DNA from: Thermogutta sp. | Lineage (GTDB): Bacteria; Planctomycetota; Planctomycetia; Pirellulales; Thermoguttaceae | Assembly (NCBI RefSeq): GCF_014359955.1 | Contig: NZ_JACIYL010000154.1 | Location: 1 to 7,402 of the forward strand | Length of the DNA: 7,402 nucleotides | Direction of reading: 5' to 3' | Shown: one piece after another, positions 6,287 to 7,402 of the stretch | Layout of the letters: every line of letters begins with the position of its first letter | How positions within the stretch are numbered: position 1 is the stretch's first letter | The notes under the pieces: model-generated | Database searches by the model: none | What the model was told of the DNA's origin: nothing | Seen by the model: the letters and a program-made list of their open reading frames with translations, nothing else | Translations under genes and position numbers: made by a program

Positions 6287-7309
6287 TTAGCGGAGGGCCT
6301 CGGTGATGTTGATGTACACATACTGGCCGCCATTCTGTCTGGCAATCCGTTTTAGAAAATTGTCTGACGTACTCTCGGGACCGGTTCCGAATTCGATGGC
6401 GTGAATGACGATGCCATTCGCCCATCGATGAATCTGTTCCAATTTTGCTTCCGATAGCCGTGGCTCGTCGGCGTCGCTCAGAAAGAAAATCACATCCGGT
6501 CGGAGTTGAATGGCGGCCAGAAGTGCGGCATCATGCTGAGTTCCCCCACTTGCCGTGATGGACTGAATGAAACGAATCGCCCGCGACTTGTTCTCATCTG
6601 TGGCAAAGGACAGCCGTCCCGGCTGGCCGGCCGGATTGAACAGCGTAGGCCGCTCGTTGTAAAAGATGATTTCGAATTGTTGGGTCTTGTCGAGCGATTG
6701 AATGCTTGCGATAAGTTCGCGCTTGGCGAAGCTGAGGGCTGTTCGTCCCGACCCTCCCATGCTGCCCGACCGGTCAAACACGTAAACGAATTTATGACCC
6801 GGTGATCGAATTCCGAATAAGGAAGCCGTCCCTGGGGGGCCCGGTTGCCGTCCGAAACCACCCCCTCCGGCAAAAAGGCCCTCTTTTCCCCCTAACTGAC
6901 CCGCTCCTGTCTCCGGCAGGCCTGATGGTCCCAAAATCTGAAAACCTTTTCGAGGAAGGACGTGAGCGTCCACTTCCTGCGCGGAGGGCAGGATCTCATC
7001 CAGCGTGGGGCGCCCCGCATCAGCCTCCGCACTGGCCTGGCGTTCCTCGCCAATCTGTCCCGATTCGTCCACGTAGTAATCCCGCGGTCCGTCTTGGTAC
7101 TTAAGCGCAATCCCCACCTCGCGGACGTTTTCGTCCGTCAAACCATGAATTGTGGAAGGCCGAAACAAGAGAAGAAGAAGAGCAAAAAGGATCGCATGAA
7201 AAGCTGTGGAAATCCCAAACGAATACCAGAAGCGGGGATGACCCCTTTTTCCACCCAGGGACTGGAGGGTTTCGGTCTCTTCTCTCGGACCTGTTTTCGG
7301 TGTGACCAT
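6287..7309 (-). CDS. Inner-membrane-anchored von Willebrand factor A (VWA) domain protein
   Basis: A protein of 340 residues. After a cytoplasmic N-terminus (1-27), one membrane segment (28-49, FWYSFGISTAFHAILFALLL and on) anchors it with the rest in the periplasm. The anchor holds S34-x3-H38, matching the S-x3-H motif of TonB/TolA anchors. A linker (51-170) ends in a Gly-rich stretch (135-160). The VWA domain (about 171-340) starts at KFVYVFDRSGSM and has a complete MIDAS metal site: D179, S181, S183 (DxSxS), T257 in SGGT and D279 in FFLSDAD. It therefore probably binds a divalent metal and a protein partner. Planctomycetes encode many such proteins, some near ExbB/ExbD-type motor genes; none is in this window. 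The ATG at 7309 has no good Shine-Dalgarno but sits about 30 nt after the predicted transcription start. Partner and process are unknown. Confidence 0.92.
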   Translation of the reverse strand: MVTPKTGPREETETLQSLGGKRGHPRFWYSFGISTAFHAILFALLLLLFRPSTIHGLTDENVREVGIALKYQDGPRDYYVDESGQIGEERQASAEADAGRPTLDEILPSAQEVDAHVLPRKGFQILGPSGLPETGAGQLGGKEGLFAGGGGFGRQPGPPGTASLFGIRSPGHKFVYVFDRSGSMGGSGRTALSFAKRELIASIQSLDKTQQFEIIFYNERPTLFNPAGQPGRLSFATDENKSRAIRFIQSITASGGTQHDAALLAAIQLRPDVIFFLSDADEPRLSEAKLEQIHRWANGIVIHAIEFGTGPESTSDNFLKRIARQNGGQYVYINITEALR

Positions 7310-7344
7310 CGTCCACGAAATAACCTTGTTACAGCTCCCATGCT

Positions 7345-7374
7345 ATTATAACGCGGATCGGCTAAAGCTCTGAA
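7345..7374 (-). promoter_or_regulatory. Sigma70-type promoter of the VWA gene
   Basis: The minus strand carries a perfect TATAAT (7350-7345). TTCAGA (7374-7369; 4 of 6 to TTGACA) lies 18 bp upstream. The start of transcription would be near 7338, leaving a leader of about 30 nt before the ATG at 7309. The -10 is strong; the -35 is only fair. Confidence 0.6.
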
Positions 7375-7402
7375 AATCTGCCCAACTCGGCCTCCGAAAA
7401 GA

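Noticed and set aside
6174..6425. N-terminal extension of the TPR protein up to the ATG at 6425
   Set aside because: It overlaps the end of the VWA gene, crosses the terminator, and would place the signal peptide 84 residues into the protein.
1..7402. Mobile elements, tRNA or rRNA genes, attachment sites
   Set aside because: I saw no transposase or integrase motif, no flanking inverted repeats with target duplication, and no tRNA- or rRNA-like segment.

Overview
The window is moderately GC-rich (high fifties percent by eye). It looks like a chromosomal piece of a planctomycete, possibly a thermophilic or Pirellulales-type one. The clues are an EF-P of the kind I recall from planctomycetes (arginine at the loop tip, YeiP/EfpL-like), a small acidic protein in a style I associate only with that phylum, a membrane-anchored von Willebrand A (VWA) protein ending its linker in FGIRSPGHKFVYVFDRSGSM, long low-complexity insertions in an envelope protein, and weak or absent Shine-Dalgarno sites. 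The assignment rests on recognising these families; no search was run.

Layout. On the plus strand, nt 2-3295 is the 3' part of a large gene whose start lies before the window. It encodes a chain of about eight secretin N-type (beta-alpha-beta-beta-alpha) modules with long Ser/Pro/Gly inserts, but no secretin outer-membrane barrel. Everything else is on the minus strand and runs towards it: a VWA protein (7309-6287), a secreted SH3-like/TPR-like protein (6173-4965), a small acidic conserved-looking protein (4570-4076), and an EF-P family protein (3993-3427). The plus-strand gene and the EF-P gene converge across 131 bp.

Transcription. The minus strand appears to hold at least two units. The first starts at a promoter with a perfect TATAAT just upstream of the VWA gene and meets a convincing intrinsic terminator (6249-6279) 7 nt after the VWA stop. 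The next gene is therefore reached by read-through or by a promoter I could not identify. The second starts at a strong sigma70-type promoter (TTGGCA-17-TAAAAT, 4741-4769) inside a 394-bp gap and should drive the small acidic gene plus the EF-P gene with a leader of about 160 nt.

How the genes may work together. Three of the five proteins look like envelope proteins. One is a modular secretin-N-like scaffold, one is an inner-membrane-anchored periplasmic VWA protein whose anchor carries a TonB/TolA-like S-x3-H motif, and one is an exported TPR protein. The other two look cytoplasmic. The EF-P family protein rescues ribosomes at polyproline, and the neighbouring secretin-N protein is rich in PP and PPP motifs. 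A functional link is possible but unproven. The most unusual features are in the secretin-N protein: no barrel, one module apparently split by a ~265-residue insert, a glycine-zipper segment inside another module, and an FG-rich C-terminal tail.
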